In this document: piece by piece, positions 1-6,683 of the stretch
How positions within the stretch are numbered: position 1 is the first letter of the stretch
Layout of the letters: each line of letters opens with the position of its first letter
Assembly: GCA_030844625.1 (NCBI GenBank)
Contig: JAUUNJ010000037.1
Location: 1-13,042, forward strand
DNA from: Roseburia sp.
GTDB lineage: Bacteria > Bacillota > Clostridia > Lachnospirales > Lachnospiraceae
Length of the DNA: 13,042 nt
Direction of reading: 5' to 3'
The notes under the pieces: model-generated
Databases searched by the model: none
What the model was told of the DNA's origin: nothing
The model's input: the letters and a program-made list of their open reading frames with translations, nothing else
Position numbers and translations under genes: made by a program

Positions 1-145
1 TGCTGCATTCCTTTTTCTGGAATTTACGAGCATTGTAGGCATTCAGTTTTTCCCGTATAGAATCATTTAATTCTGCAAGCGAGAAAAACTGTTCATTACG
101 GAGGGCTGCAGTTATCCATGTAGATATCTTTCCTAACTTGGTCAT
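1..145 (-). pseudogene. istA: IS21-family IstA transposase remnant, internally deleted, runs off the left edge
   Basis: The minus frame starts at ATG 145 and stays open to base 1 (48 codons). Its residues, including TWITAALRN, FFSLAELND and FQKKE, read like the region after the DDE catalytic core of IS21-family IstA proteins. A full IstA starts with a helix-turn-helix and about 300 more residues; here the initiator and first three residues (MTK, the usual start of one IS21 subgroup) run directly into this later region. A good AAGGAGG site (154-160) lies 8 bases before the ATG, and the terminal repeats of the element lie upstream, so the 5' end of the element is in place and the middle of the gene is gone. 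The usual G of the QKKEGS motif is C here. The family assignment is from recognition of the conserved phrase; whether the C-terminus and istB follow is outside the window. Confidence 0.7.
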
Positions 146-170
146 AATTGTGACCTCCTTTACCTGTATT

Positions 171-185
171 CACACCAATGGTGTG
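171..185. promoter_or_regulatory. Perfect 7-bp dyad in the istA leader
   Basis: CACACCA-A-TGGTGTG is a perfect inverted repeat with a one-base centre, lying between a TATACT (-10-like, minus strand, 194-199) and the istA ribosome binding site. The loop is too short for a good RNA hairpin, so a protein-binding operator is the more natural reading. No convincing -35 was found, so the promoter itself is unproven. Confidence 0.3.
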
Positions 186-229
186 TAGCTACAGTATAAA
201 GGAAATATATGTAATAGAGCTTTTAAATG

Positions 230-322
230 TGGCTCTGAATTACCGGTACACATGGCTCTCAATCTCCGGAAAGGTGGCTCCCAAAGTCCGGACAGGCGGC
301 TCAGAGAACCCCGGAATAATCA
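230..322 (-). repeat. IS21-type terminal repeat array and probable element end
   Basis: Four diverged copies of a TGGCTC...CCGGA unit begin near 230, 253, 275 and 297 (spacing 22-23 bp). Each has GGCTC followed about 8 bases later by CCGG. Multiple terminal repeats of about 20 bp inside the ends, bound by IstA, are a known feature of IS21-family elements. Reading outward, the last copy is followed by ...AATCA; the complement starts TGATTATTCC, so the tip is probably at 321-322 with the expected TG/CA dinucleotide. The other end and any target duplication are not in the window, so the exact boundary is inferred. Confidence 0.65.
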
Positions 323-359
323 TTTAGCGACGAATTATTTTAATTGATACATTTTCATA

Positions 360-1094
360 TCATTTGACCACAATATAACGCATTTCTTTCCCTACACCAA
401 CCTTTTCAATACATCCTTTCTCCAACAAATCCGAAATCATACGCCTTACTGATGCTGAACTGCGACCTGAAGCCTCCGCAAGTTCTTTTAATGTAATATT
501 TCCATTTTTAGAAATGTAATCTTTTACAAATGCCTCCCCTCGTGCTATTAAATCACTTTCTGCTTTTCTATTACGTTTCGACTTCTTAATAACCTCATTT
601 ACAACAGCTATTTGACTAGGATTTTTTCTTCTTGAAAGCCCACTTAAAAATTTTTCAACTTGTTCACAGATTTGATCAATATAATTTCTTTCTTCCTCCC
701 AAATTGTTTTTCCAATTTCTTCATCCCGCATACCATCTATACAAGTTTTTTGACGCAATAACCAATAATTAATTATTTCCAGTTTTCTTTCTATCGAGTA
801 CAATGAATTATCAATTACTAATACCATAGCTTTCATAGGCCAATCCTCTTGCGATACCAAAAAAGACATTTCCAACATACAATTTAAAGATTTTACATAT
901 TCTTCTGTTAAAACTATGATTACATTATCGCAATTAGCGATTTGGACCATAAAATCATAAATATCGTCATTTGCGATTAACTGTGATTTATCTCTCTGTA
1001 CATTGAATTCTTCCTTTAATTGCGTTTCTAGTTCATCCGCATATGTATTGCCATCTTTCCAGCAATACGATATAAAAAGGCTCTGTTTATCCAC
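360..1094 (-). CDS. TIR-domain protein with C-terminal winged helix-turn-helix
   Basis: The 244-residue protein begins with a TIR domain (about 1-150): the first strand reads LFISYCWKD (6-14), a BB-loop region follows, then VIIVLTEEYVKS (58-69) and SLNCMLE (69-75). The last matches the S-x-W-C-x-x-E motif of NAD+-cleaving TIR domains with N in place of W, so Glu75 is the candidate catalytic residue. Residues 150-185 are a charged linker. Residues about 186-244 form a winged helix: ITLKELAEASGRSSASVRRM looks like the DNA-reading helices, followed by a GVGKEMRYIVV wing. The start is GTG at 1094, with GGAG 10 bases upstream; nearby ATGs are out of frame. It is a single gene downstream of a repeat-rich leader. 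A TIR effector that depletes NAD+ on infection is the likely role by family; the winged helix may sense nucleic acid or control its own promoter (inference). Confidence 0.75.
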   Translation of the reverse strand: MDKQSLFISYCWKDGNTYADELETQLKEEFNVQRDKSQLIANDDIYDFMVQIANCDNVIIVLTEEYVKSLNCMLEMSFLVSQEDWPMKAMVLVIDNSLYSIERKLEIINYWLLRQKTCIDGMRDEEIGKTIWEEERNYIDQICEQVEKFLSGLSRRKNPSQIAVVNEVIKKSKRNRKAESDLIARGEAFVKDYISKNGNITLKELAEASGRSSASVRRMISDLLEKGCIEKVGVGKEMRYIVVK

Positions 1095-1120
1095 AATTTT
1101 CTTTCTCCATCATTTTTCCT

Positions 1121-1307
1121 AGTCTCAAGTAAGTCTCATAGAATCAGCAAATAAATGAGACTATGTGATACTGACTTTAGACTGATAATCCCTCTTATTC
1201 TTACATAAATGCTCATTTCATCGCATTTCTGCCACTTTGTTTAGTCTCATCAAGTATCAAATCTCATGATACTTTGTTAAGACTAACTCGAAACTGTATG
1301 AGACTAA
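1121..1307. repeat. Cluster of five AGTCTCA/TGAGACT heptamers upstream of the TIR gene
   Basis: AGTCTCA occurs at 1121-1127, 1132-1138 and 1243-1249, and its complement TGAGACT at 1156-1162 and 1299-1305. Chance would give far fewer than one copy in under 200 bp. Copies pair as inverted repeats: AGTCTCAT/ATGAGACT (1132-1139 with 1155-1162) and the 10-bp TTAGTCTCAT/ATGAGACTAA (1241-1250 with 1298-1307). Inside the latter, AAGTATCA/TGATACTT (1252-1259 with 1267-1274) forms a second hairpin. Related words (TGATACT at 1166-1172, AAGACTAA near 1279) add to the pattern. It may be an operator array or a structured leader RNA. The innermost copy ends 27 bases before the GTG start of the TIR gene. Confidence 0.55.
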
Positions 1308-1320
1308 GTCAAGCTTTTCA

Positions 1321-1599
1321 CTACAAATTCCAAGTTGAAGTCTTTTTATCATAATCTGCCCCAGTTACTTTTTTGTTCTTAGCATAATCTCTGAATACCA
1401 TTGCTCTTGATATATACATCTTTGTCACAGTAATATCGCTTGACATTTTAAAATACTTTGATATCTGCTCTTCGAAATATGCTATTTCCTACATCACACT
1501 ACTGATATACATTGTATAGAAATTCCAGTTTCTCAAAATAACTTCCAATCTTTTTTACTTATGTCCATAATCTAACCTTATCTCTCCGTGGTTTCCGAT
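1321..1599 (-). pseudogene. Decayed reading frame, family not recognised
   Basis: One minus-strand frame reads as plausible protein from 1599 down to a TAG at 1321-1323, broken only by TAA (1555-1557) and TAG (1489-1491). Its last 55 codons (1324-1488) give a good protein-like composition, with segments such as EEQISKYFKMSSDITVTKM and FRDYAKNKKVTGADYDKK. There is no start with a ribosome binding site. I read it as the 3' part of a broken gene, but I do not recognise the family. The rest of the 580-bp gap (1095-1674) holds the repeat cluster listed separately and otherwise AT-rich sequence without a visible gene or clear terminator. Confidence 0.3.
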
Positions 1600-1674
1600 T
1601 TATCAAAAATAATTCACTTTATAATTTTTAATAATTCGATGTCAAATATCGTACGAACATTTGCAAAATTGATT

Positions 1675-3393
1675 TTATGGTTTATAAAATGGATTAAACC
1701 CGGTTTTTCCTTCTTCCGTCATAGACTGTTCATGGTCTGGTGTTAATCCTAAATCGCCACTCATTTCATCATCAAATAAAAAGACTTGCAAATCATCCTT
1801 TCCTATATATTCAAAAGCCTTTTCAAATATTTTACCAATCGCTAAACTATTATCTTTATCAAACGGCTTCGAAATATGATCTATTACCAAAAAGGGTATA
1901 ATTGGATATTTATTTTCTTCCAAAAGTAATTTCAAAAATCCTAGATATCCAGAAAGTTGCATTAATGTATGTCTTGCCATACTTCCAGTATAATAATTCA
2001 TCTGTTCACCTTCATCAATAACTGATGGTTGTAATACATTTCCGTTTTTAAAATATTTAATTGTAAATCCCTTTTTTTCACAATCTGTTCCCACAACTTC
2101 AGAGCAATCATGTGCGGTAGAATAAAGCTCTGTGATTATTAACCCCAAATTTTTAAGTTTCGTTTCATTATCAGTATTTTGCAAAATTCTAAGTCTTTCT
2201 TTTAATTCGCGTTTTTGTTTCTTTTTTTCCTTTAAATCATCTTCATTAAAAATAATTTCATCATCAAGCAATTCTTCAATAACACTAATATATTTTGCTT
2301 TCTGTTCAACAGAATAACAGATAAATCTACTATCATTTTCTCTTATTTCTTTTTTTGTTGCCAACATTTGCTTTTTCAGGACATCAATTGTTTCATCTTT
2401 TTGTAGATACTCGCTAAAAGAAATTGTATTATTTAATTCTACAATCAGTTTCTGTATTGGTTCAATCAAATAATGATATTGACCATTTTCTTCTATAAAA
2501 TCATTTAATTTTTCTAATAACAATTTTTGATTTTCACTATTCTTCTTTAATTGTTTTGAATCTTGCTTTGCATTTTCGTATACCCTTATCTGTTCTGATA
2601 AATTGTTATATACAGTTTCCAAAACAGCAATGTTATCCTTTTTTGTTTCCACCCTGTTTTCCATATTTTTTATGGCTGATAATTCTTTTCGAATTGCAGA
2701 TGCATTATCCCCAGTATACCGCTTATTTATATCTAATTTTGCTAATCTAGAATTAACTCCATTTAACACAAACAGATACTTAGTTTGTTTATGTTCTAGA
2801 TCTCTGATTTCTTGATCTAATTTTTCCAGTTTCTTTCTAATGCTTGCAATTTCATTTAAATTGTCATTAAAAATGTAGTTCAAAATTCCAGGAAGCTTTA
2901 CTGAATATTTTACTTTATCACATTTATCAAAGAAATTATTTAGAACGCCTTGCCTAGTTTCTCCCAAGAAGTTAAATAATGTGAATGTTCTATATGAAAT
3001 ATCTTCTTCTACAAATTTTCTGAACTCTTTAAGTGTTTCCTCATCAGGTGTAAACACAGAATTCATCCTTTCTTTATACAAATCTTCATTTACTGGCTCC
3101 AAATTAATATCGTCTGAATAGCCAAAAAAATTCTTATTGGAATCAATTGTTCTTATAGCCTTATATTTAATATTGCAATATGTAAATTCCATTTCTGCCT
3201 TTTTTAATGAGCCACGAAACCAAGGATCCTTTGATATTGGAGCTGATGAGCCAAACATGTAATCAATAAAATTGTAAAATACTGTCTTTCCTGTACTATT
3301 ACTTCCAACAAAATAATTTAGTCCTGCCGAAAAAGAATATGTATATTTCTCATCATCCAAATTATACAATGTCAAAGTTTCAATTCTAAACAT
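1675..3393 (-). CDS. ABC-3C-type ABC ATPase (SMC-like, coiled-coil)
   Basis: This 572-residue protein is an ABC ATPase of the SMC/Rad50-like sort. Walker A is GSNSTGKT (30-37), preceded by a typical N-terminal strand pair. A long, lysine/glutamate-rich helical region (about 180-410) should form a coiled-coil hairpin. A signature-like segment TGSMARHTLMQLS lies at 469-481, and Walker B is PIIPFLVIDHIS (497-508). Asp505 is followed by His rather than the usual catalytic Glu. DLQVFLFDDEM (534-544) is a late core strand. The ATG overlaps the stop of the preceding gene by 8 bases (ATGTTTAG), with AAGGAGG 9 bases upstream, so the two are translationally coupled. As last gene of a nuclease-middle-ATPase operon it fits the ATPase of ABC-3C systems, where it is predicted to act as an ATP-dependent sensor or switch for the effector. 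That role comes from comparative genomics of the family; the assignment here is by architecture. Confidence 0.75.
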   Translation of the reverse strand: MFRIETLTLYNLDDEKYTYSFSAGLNYFVGSNSTGKTVFYNFIDYMFGSSAPISKDPWFRGSLKKAEMEFTYCNIKYKAIRTIDSNKNFFGYSDDINLEPVNEDLYKERMNSVFTPDEETLKEFRKFVEEDISYRTFTLFNFLGETRQGVLNNFFDKCDKVKYSVKLPGILNYIFNDNLNEIASIRKKLEKLDQEIRDLEHKQTKYLFVLNGVNSRLAKLDINKRYTGDNASAIRKELSAIKNMENRVETKKDNIAVLETVYNNLSEQIRVYENAKQDSKQLKKNSENQKLLLEKLNDFIEENGQYHYLIEPIQKLIVELNNTISFSEYLQKDETIDVLKKQMLATKKEIRENDSRFICYSVEQKAKYISVIEELLDDEIIFNEDDLKEKKKQKRELKERLRILQNTDNETKLKNLGLIITELYSTAHDCSEVVGTDCEKKGFTIKYFKNGNVLQPSVIDEGEQMNYYTGSMARHTLMQLSGYLGFLKLLLEENKYPIIPFLVIDHISKPFDKDNSLAIGKIFEKAFEYIGKDDLQVFLFDDEMSGDLGLTPDHEQSMTEEGKTGFNPFYKP

Positions 3394-3820
3394 TTTCCAA
3401 AACCTCCTTCAAAAATTGTCGGTCTGTAAAATTCCCACTTTCATCTAAAACATGTCTAAAAAATAACGGAATATCCATTTTAGATGGATATGATTTATCC
3501 TTGAGAATTAACAAGCCATTCTCTTCAACAACAACTATTTCTTTCTGAACCAAAATATCTATTGCTTTAACTATATACTCGATATTATAAAAATAATCAT
3601 CTCGCAATCCATTCAATAATGTTAATGCCTTTATTACAATATTTATTTTTGAGTTTGCAGTAAATACCTTGCATTTATAAAATCTATTTTTCTTTAAAAT
3701 GTATGCAAATACCATCACCTTATTAATTGACATTTCCTCAATATATTTTAAAATGCCAATAATTATATCACAATACACGCTTAATTGAATAACTTCAGCG
3801 TCAACATTTGTCTGCATCAT
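3386..3820 (-). CDS. ABC-3C middle component-like small protein
   Basis: The protein has about 144 residues. It sits between, and overlaps, the nuclease gene and the ATPase gene. The frame begins with ATG ATG AAA ATG ATG (3829 to 3815). I prefer the fourth codon (3820) because AAGGA (3829-3833) lies 8 bases before it and would be overlapped by or abut the first two ATGs; the longer form would start at 3829. It overlaps the upstream gene by 20 bases. The sequence is mostly helical, with a predicted helical N-terminal half (DIIIGILKYIEEMSINKVMV) and a C-terminal half resembling a winged helix (DILVQKEIVVVEENGLLILK). No catalytic motif is visible. Position, size and overlap match the middle component of ABC-3C systems, thought to bridge ATPase and effector; sequence alone is not diagnostic. 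Confidence 0.6.
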   Translation of the reverse strand: MMQTNVDAEVIQLSVYCDIIIGILKYIEEMSINKVMVFAYILKKNRFYKCKVFTANSKINIVIKALTLLNGLRDDYFYNIEYIVKAIDILVQKEIVVVEENGLLILKDKSYPSKMDIPLFFRHVLDESGNFTDRQFLKEVLENV

Positions 3821-4976
3821 TTTCATCATCCTTCCATGATATCTTTATATCATCGTCTATACTCTCTCCTGTTAAGTATATTAAAGTGCCATACCTAATT
3901 TGTTCTGTTGAGGCATAGGAATTACTACATCTTTTTGTTTCTTCAAATCTATTTCTAGGTGTATCAATATTCTCTGCTTGAACCCTATCTTTTGTTTGGA
4001 TAAAATTCTCAAATGAAGTCATCTCGATACTATTCATTGCATCAACTCTACCATTTTCCAAATTCATAAGTCTGTACTGTTGATAATACTGTCTATATCC
4101 CAAATTAATTTTCATAGAAGGTTCTGATAATCCACAATATTGTAATTGCTTATATTCTCTAGTTCCAATCAATTCATTCATATATACAGGATTCGATTTA
4201 ATAAAGTTCGGATAGTTCAACTCTATTTTATTATTTGTAATTCTATTACAAATCAATTCTGCTTCCTGCATGAACTCGTTATAGTCACATACATACGGAA
4301 GTCTTTTTTCTATACAAGAAAATAAATTTTTAACAACAAAATTATGCAATTCATTGATTCGTAAAATATATATTGAATCTGCTACTCCGCCCTTCATAAA
4401 AATAAATGAATACGCTCGATAAATTTCATCGTCAATTTTTTCCACATTTTCAAATCTATAATGCTGTTTTATTTCTGTAATGTACTTTAAGAATTTATTT
4501 TTGTCGCCATTGAACAGTTTCTTAACTCTCATAATAAGTGCATCACTACGCTTTTTTGTTGAATTTTGAATTTCATCAAAAAAAACATCAAAATTTATAT
4601 CAAAAATACTATCTGTATTTTTGTAATCTTTTTCTGTGAAAACTATGTATTCTTCAACATCACCTCTATCTTTTAGCAATAACCAATTTAAAAGAATACC
4701 TTTTGCAACATCAACCGTGATAGTTGTTCTTTTTACCTGAATAGCAGTGTATGTATTACTTTCTGTCTTTATAGACATATACCCATTACATTTTTCATCA
4801 AAATTAGATTCGTTTAACTTCTGAATACTTACATCATCTATTGTTTCATATCCCATTCTCTCATTATCTTTTATTTTAGAAAGATATAAAAGAAACACTT
4901 TAATTTGATATGAAAACCCTCGCAAGCTGTCAATTCCAGCGCTACTAACGCAATCTATGAGTTCTAACTGATCCAA
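3801..4976 (-). CDS. ABC-3C effector: predicted DUF4297-like PD-(D/E)XK nuclease with C-terminal partner domain
   Basis: The 391-residue protein starts at TTG (4976). AGGAGG lies 7 bases upstream and the next in-frame Met is at residue 41, inside the conserved fold, so TTG is the sensible start. The N-terminal half looks like the DUF4297/Cap4-type restriction-nuclease fold: GFSYQ (20-24), an acidic strand YETIDDVSI (43-51) and AIQVKRT (78-84), supplying E44, D47/D48 and a Q-x-K (Q80, K82) as candidate metal-site residues. ILLNWLL (94-100) follows, as in relatives. The C-terminal part (about 230-391) has no recognised motif but ends in an acidic tail after IKISWKDDE, as C-terminal domains of ABC-3C effectors often do. 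It is the first gene of the operon, overlapping the middle-component gene. Expected role: DNA-cutting effector licensed by the ATPase. Nuclease activity is inferred from motifs only. Confidence 0.65.
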   Translation of the reverse strand: MDQLELIDCVSSAGIDSLRGFSYQIKVFLLYLSKIKDNERMGYETIDDVSIQKLNESNFDEKCNGYMSIKTESNTYTAIQVKRTTITVDVAKGILLNWLLLKDRGDVEEYIVFTEKDYKNTDSIFDINFDVFFDEIQNSTKKRSDALIMRVKKLFNGDKNKFLKYITEIKQHYRFENVEKIDDEIYRAYSFIFMKGGVADSIYILRINELHNFVVKNLFSCIEKRLPYVCDYNEFMQEAELICNRITNNKIELNYPNFIKSNPVYMNELIGTREYKQLQYCGLSEPSMKINLGYRQYYQQYRLMNLENGRVDAMNSIEMTSFENFIQTKDRVQAENIDTPRNRFEETKRCSNSYASTEQIRYGTLIYLTGESIDDDIKISWKDDENDADKC

Positions 4977-5049
4977 TAGTTGACCTCCTTTCTTGTCCTC
5001 TTATAATCACTTTTTGTACAATATCCAATTCCGATACACCAATAATGTA

Positions 5050-5058
5050 ATTATACCA
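5050..5058 (-). promoter_or_regulatory. Extended -10 promoter for the ABC-3C operon
   Basis: On the minus strand TGGTATAAT is a perfect extended -10 (TG-N-TATAAT), with transcription expected to start around 5043, about 65 bases before the TTG start at 4976. The hexamer 17 bases upstream (TATTAA) is a poor -35, as is common with extended -10 promoters. A consensus TTGACA sits further up at 5094-5099 but is 38 bases away, too far to pair with it. Confidence 0.5.
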
Positions 5059-5074
5059 CTCAAACTCTGTTCTT

Positions 5075-5090
5075 AATAACTAGGGTTATT
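5075..5090. promoter_or_regulatory. Inverted repeat upstream of the ABC-3C promoter
   Basis: AATAAC-TAGG-GTTATT is a 6-bp perfect inverted repeat with a 4-base centre, just upstream of the extended -10 and overlapping where a -35 would lie. It is AT-rich and has no following T-run on either strand, so it is unlikely to be a terminator for the vsr gene. An operator is possible, but a chance repeat of this size in AT-rich DNA cannot be excluded. Confidence 0.2.
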
Positions 5091-5114
5091 TGATGTCAAT
5101 TCTTCAATTCACCT

Positions 5115-5564
5115 TCAAAATAAACCTGTATCCTCTATTAGGTTATTATCAAAGATTGTTTCTTCCACAACCTTAACACACTCATCTGTATGCTTCTTTA
5201 TATCATCACCCCAAAACCGGATAACGATCCAGCCTTCAAACAGCAATCTCTTATTTATTTCATCATCCCGCTCTCTATTACGGGATATTTTACTTATCCA
5301 AAACTCACTGTTATTACCCTTTTCCAGTCTTGGTTTTAATACTTCCCAATCCTTCCCATGAAAAAATTCTCCATCACAGAAGATTGCTATCTTATATTTT
5401 GTCAGTACAATATCCGGGCTCCCTGGCAACTTTTTATAATTTTTACGATACCTATACCCTTTTTCCCATAATGCCTTCCTCAATATAACCTCTATTTTAG
5501 TATCTTTTCCATGAATATTTTTCATGTTTTTATGCCGTTGTTCTTTAGTTAAAACATCTGCCAC
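5115..5564 (-). CDS. vsr: Very short patch repair (Vsr) DNA mismatch endonuclease
   Basis: Vsr nicks DNA 5' of the T in T:G mismatches made by deamination of 5-methylcytosine. The 149-residue protein matches the family along its length: EQRHKNMKNIHGKDTKIE (8-25, with Glu25), RYRKNYKKLPGSPDIVL (38-54, with metal-binding Asp51), an IFCDGEFFHG block (61-70) and EFWISKISRNRERD (87-100). Numbering aligns with E. coli Vsr: D51, the intercalating F67 and His69 are kept. H64 is Asp, W68 is Phe, and the zinc ligands C66, H71 and C73 are Glu, Lys and Trp, so this is the zinc-less branch. The start is GTG (5564) with GAGG 7 bases upstream. It is last in the restriction module; its presence supports a cytosine-5 methyltransferase partner. 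A gap of 119 bp separates it from the HNH gene, without a clear promoter. Confidence 0.92.
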   Translation of the reverse strand: MADVLTKEQRHKNMKNIHGKDTKIEVILRKALWEKGYRYRKNYKKLPGSPDIVLTKYKIAIFCDGEFFHGKDWEVLKPRLEKGNNSEFWISKISRNRERDDEINKRLLFEGWIVIRFWGDDIKKHTDECVKVVEETIFDNNLIEDTGLF

Positions 5565-5683
5565 AAAATCACCTCAACAATTATTTTCCATTAACTTAGC
5601 CAGCCTTTCTATCTTTCACATTTTATGCCTCACAATTTTATTCGCCAACTCATAAAAGATATCTATAAAGTATAAAATTACGA

Positions 5684-6658
5684 TTATTCTTTATTCATCG
5701 CATTCACATATGCCAAAATTCTTTTCTTAAGTGTTTCCGTATCTCTCTCATCATTTACAACATGCATTTTCCTATGACAATTAGGACACAGTGCCACTGC
5801 ATTATCTATGCTGTCATCCCCTCCATCAGCTAGTCTGACTAGATGATGCTCCTCTAGATAAGGAAACCCATTAGCATTATTAAACGGAGCAGGTTGTCCA
5901 CACAAATCACATTGTCCATTTGCTCTTTCTTTTACAGCCGCTGCAATAACAGGATCTCTGTTAAACACAGTTGTATTAACACGAGACTTACCAGGTTTAC
6001 CACCTCTGTTGTATGCATCATTTAACAAAGCCGCTCTATTTGCACCTCTTTTATCCTCAACCTCTTCTTCGAACTCCTGATTAAACTCTGAAACAAAATC
6101 TACAGAAGACTTTAGACTCATCAAAAATGTATAACAATTATGTCCATTTTCATTTGTTCGCAGGATTCTTAATTCTGTATAATTAGGAATCAATGTATAC
6201 GCAACCACTAGAGAATAAATATCAGAGGAATTGCAACCTATAAATCCTCTGTCTAATGTAGATTTTTTTAGATACATATCAAATTCTAAATTTGATGCAT
6301 GTTCAATTTCCTCTCTCCTATACTTCCATCCATCTTCGTCTATCATTTTCCATTTGTCGGAATTTCTAGTGAATTTTTTGTAATCATAAAATAAGTTAAG
6401 TATGAATTCATCTTTTATCGAATCCATATATTCTAAAAGATTTCTCTTATCGAATCTATATACATTCGATTTATTTAAAGAATATACTTCTTTTCCAGCA
6501 ATTGTTTCTATTGAATTCACATTTCCTCCAAAGAAATCTATATCACTTATATTAAAATAAATTTCCCCTCCAAGTCCACTTGAACCTTTTGTTACAATAT
6601 TTGAACCATATAAAGGGATATTTTCAAAAAAGATTTCATCATCATTAATTCTCTGCAT
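5684..6658 (-). CDS. HNH endonuclease with unrecognised N-terminal region
   Basis: Of 324 residues, the last 90 are a clear HNH (McrA-like) nuclease domain: a zinc knuckle C250-x2-C253, LEEHH (268-272; His271/His272 catalytic region), Asn286, CPNCH (291-295) and His299. The phrases AAVKERANGQCDLCG and GQPAPFNNANGFPYLEEHH are typical of restriction-type HNH enzymes. The N-terminal 200 residues have no motif I know; they are rich in strands and aromatic residues and may be a DNA- or modification-recognition domain. A charged linker (about 193-225) joins the two. ATG at 6658 has AAGGAG 9 bases upstream. It lies 136 bp after the McrC-like gene and before vsr, so it looks like an added nuclease of the same module, active in the cytoplasm. 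Its target (unmethylated or modified DNA) cannot be read from sequence. Confidence 0.85.
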   Translation of the reverse strand: MQRINDDEIFFENIPLYGSNIVTKGSSGLGGEIYFNISDIDFFGGNVNSIETIAGKEVYSLNKSNVYRFDKRNLLEYMDSIKDEFILNLFYDYKKFTRNSDKWKMIDEDGWKYRREEIEHASNLEFDMYLKKSTLDRGFIGCNSSDIYSLVVAYTLIPNYTELRILRTNENGHNCYTFLMSLKSSVDFVSEFNQEFEEEVEDKRGANRAALLNDAYNRGGKPGKSRVNTTVFNRDPVIAAAVKERANGQCDLCGQPAPFNNANGFPYLEEHHLVRLADGGDDSIDNAVALCPNCHRKMHVVNDERDTETLKKRILAYVNAMNKE

Positions 6659-6683
6659 TCTTTATTTCTCCTTCAATACATTA

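Noticed and set aside
1121..1307. Could the repeats be a CRISPR array?
   Set aside because: The units are only 7-10 bp, irregularly spaced and in both orientations, with no cas genes; this is an inverted-repeat cluster, not an array.
5075..5090. Terminator after vsr
   Set aside because: The stem is AT-only apart from one pair, short, and not followed by a T-run on the minus strand.
5094..5099. TTGACA as the -35 of the ABC-3C promoter
   Set aside because: It is 38 bases from the TATAAT; a -10 at the right distance (TTAAGA) is weak, so the extended -10 is the better call.
5565..5683. Protein-like frame between HNH and vsr (FYELANKIVRHKM, a stop, then KIERLAKLMENN)
   Set aside because: Only about 27 codons with an internal TGA and no start or ribosome binding site of its own; too short to call a gene or a pseudogene.
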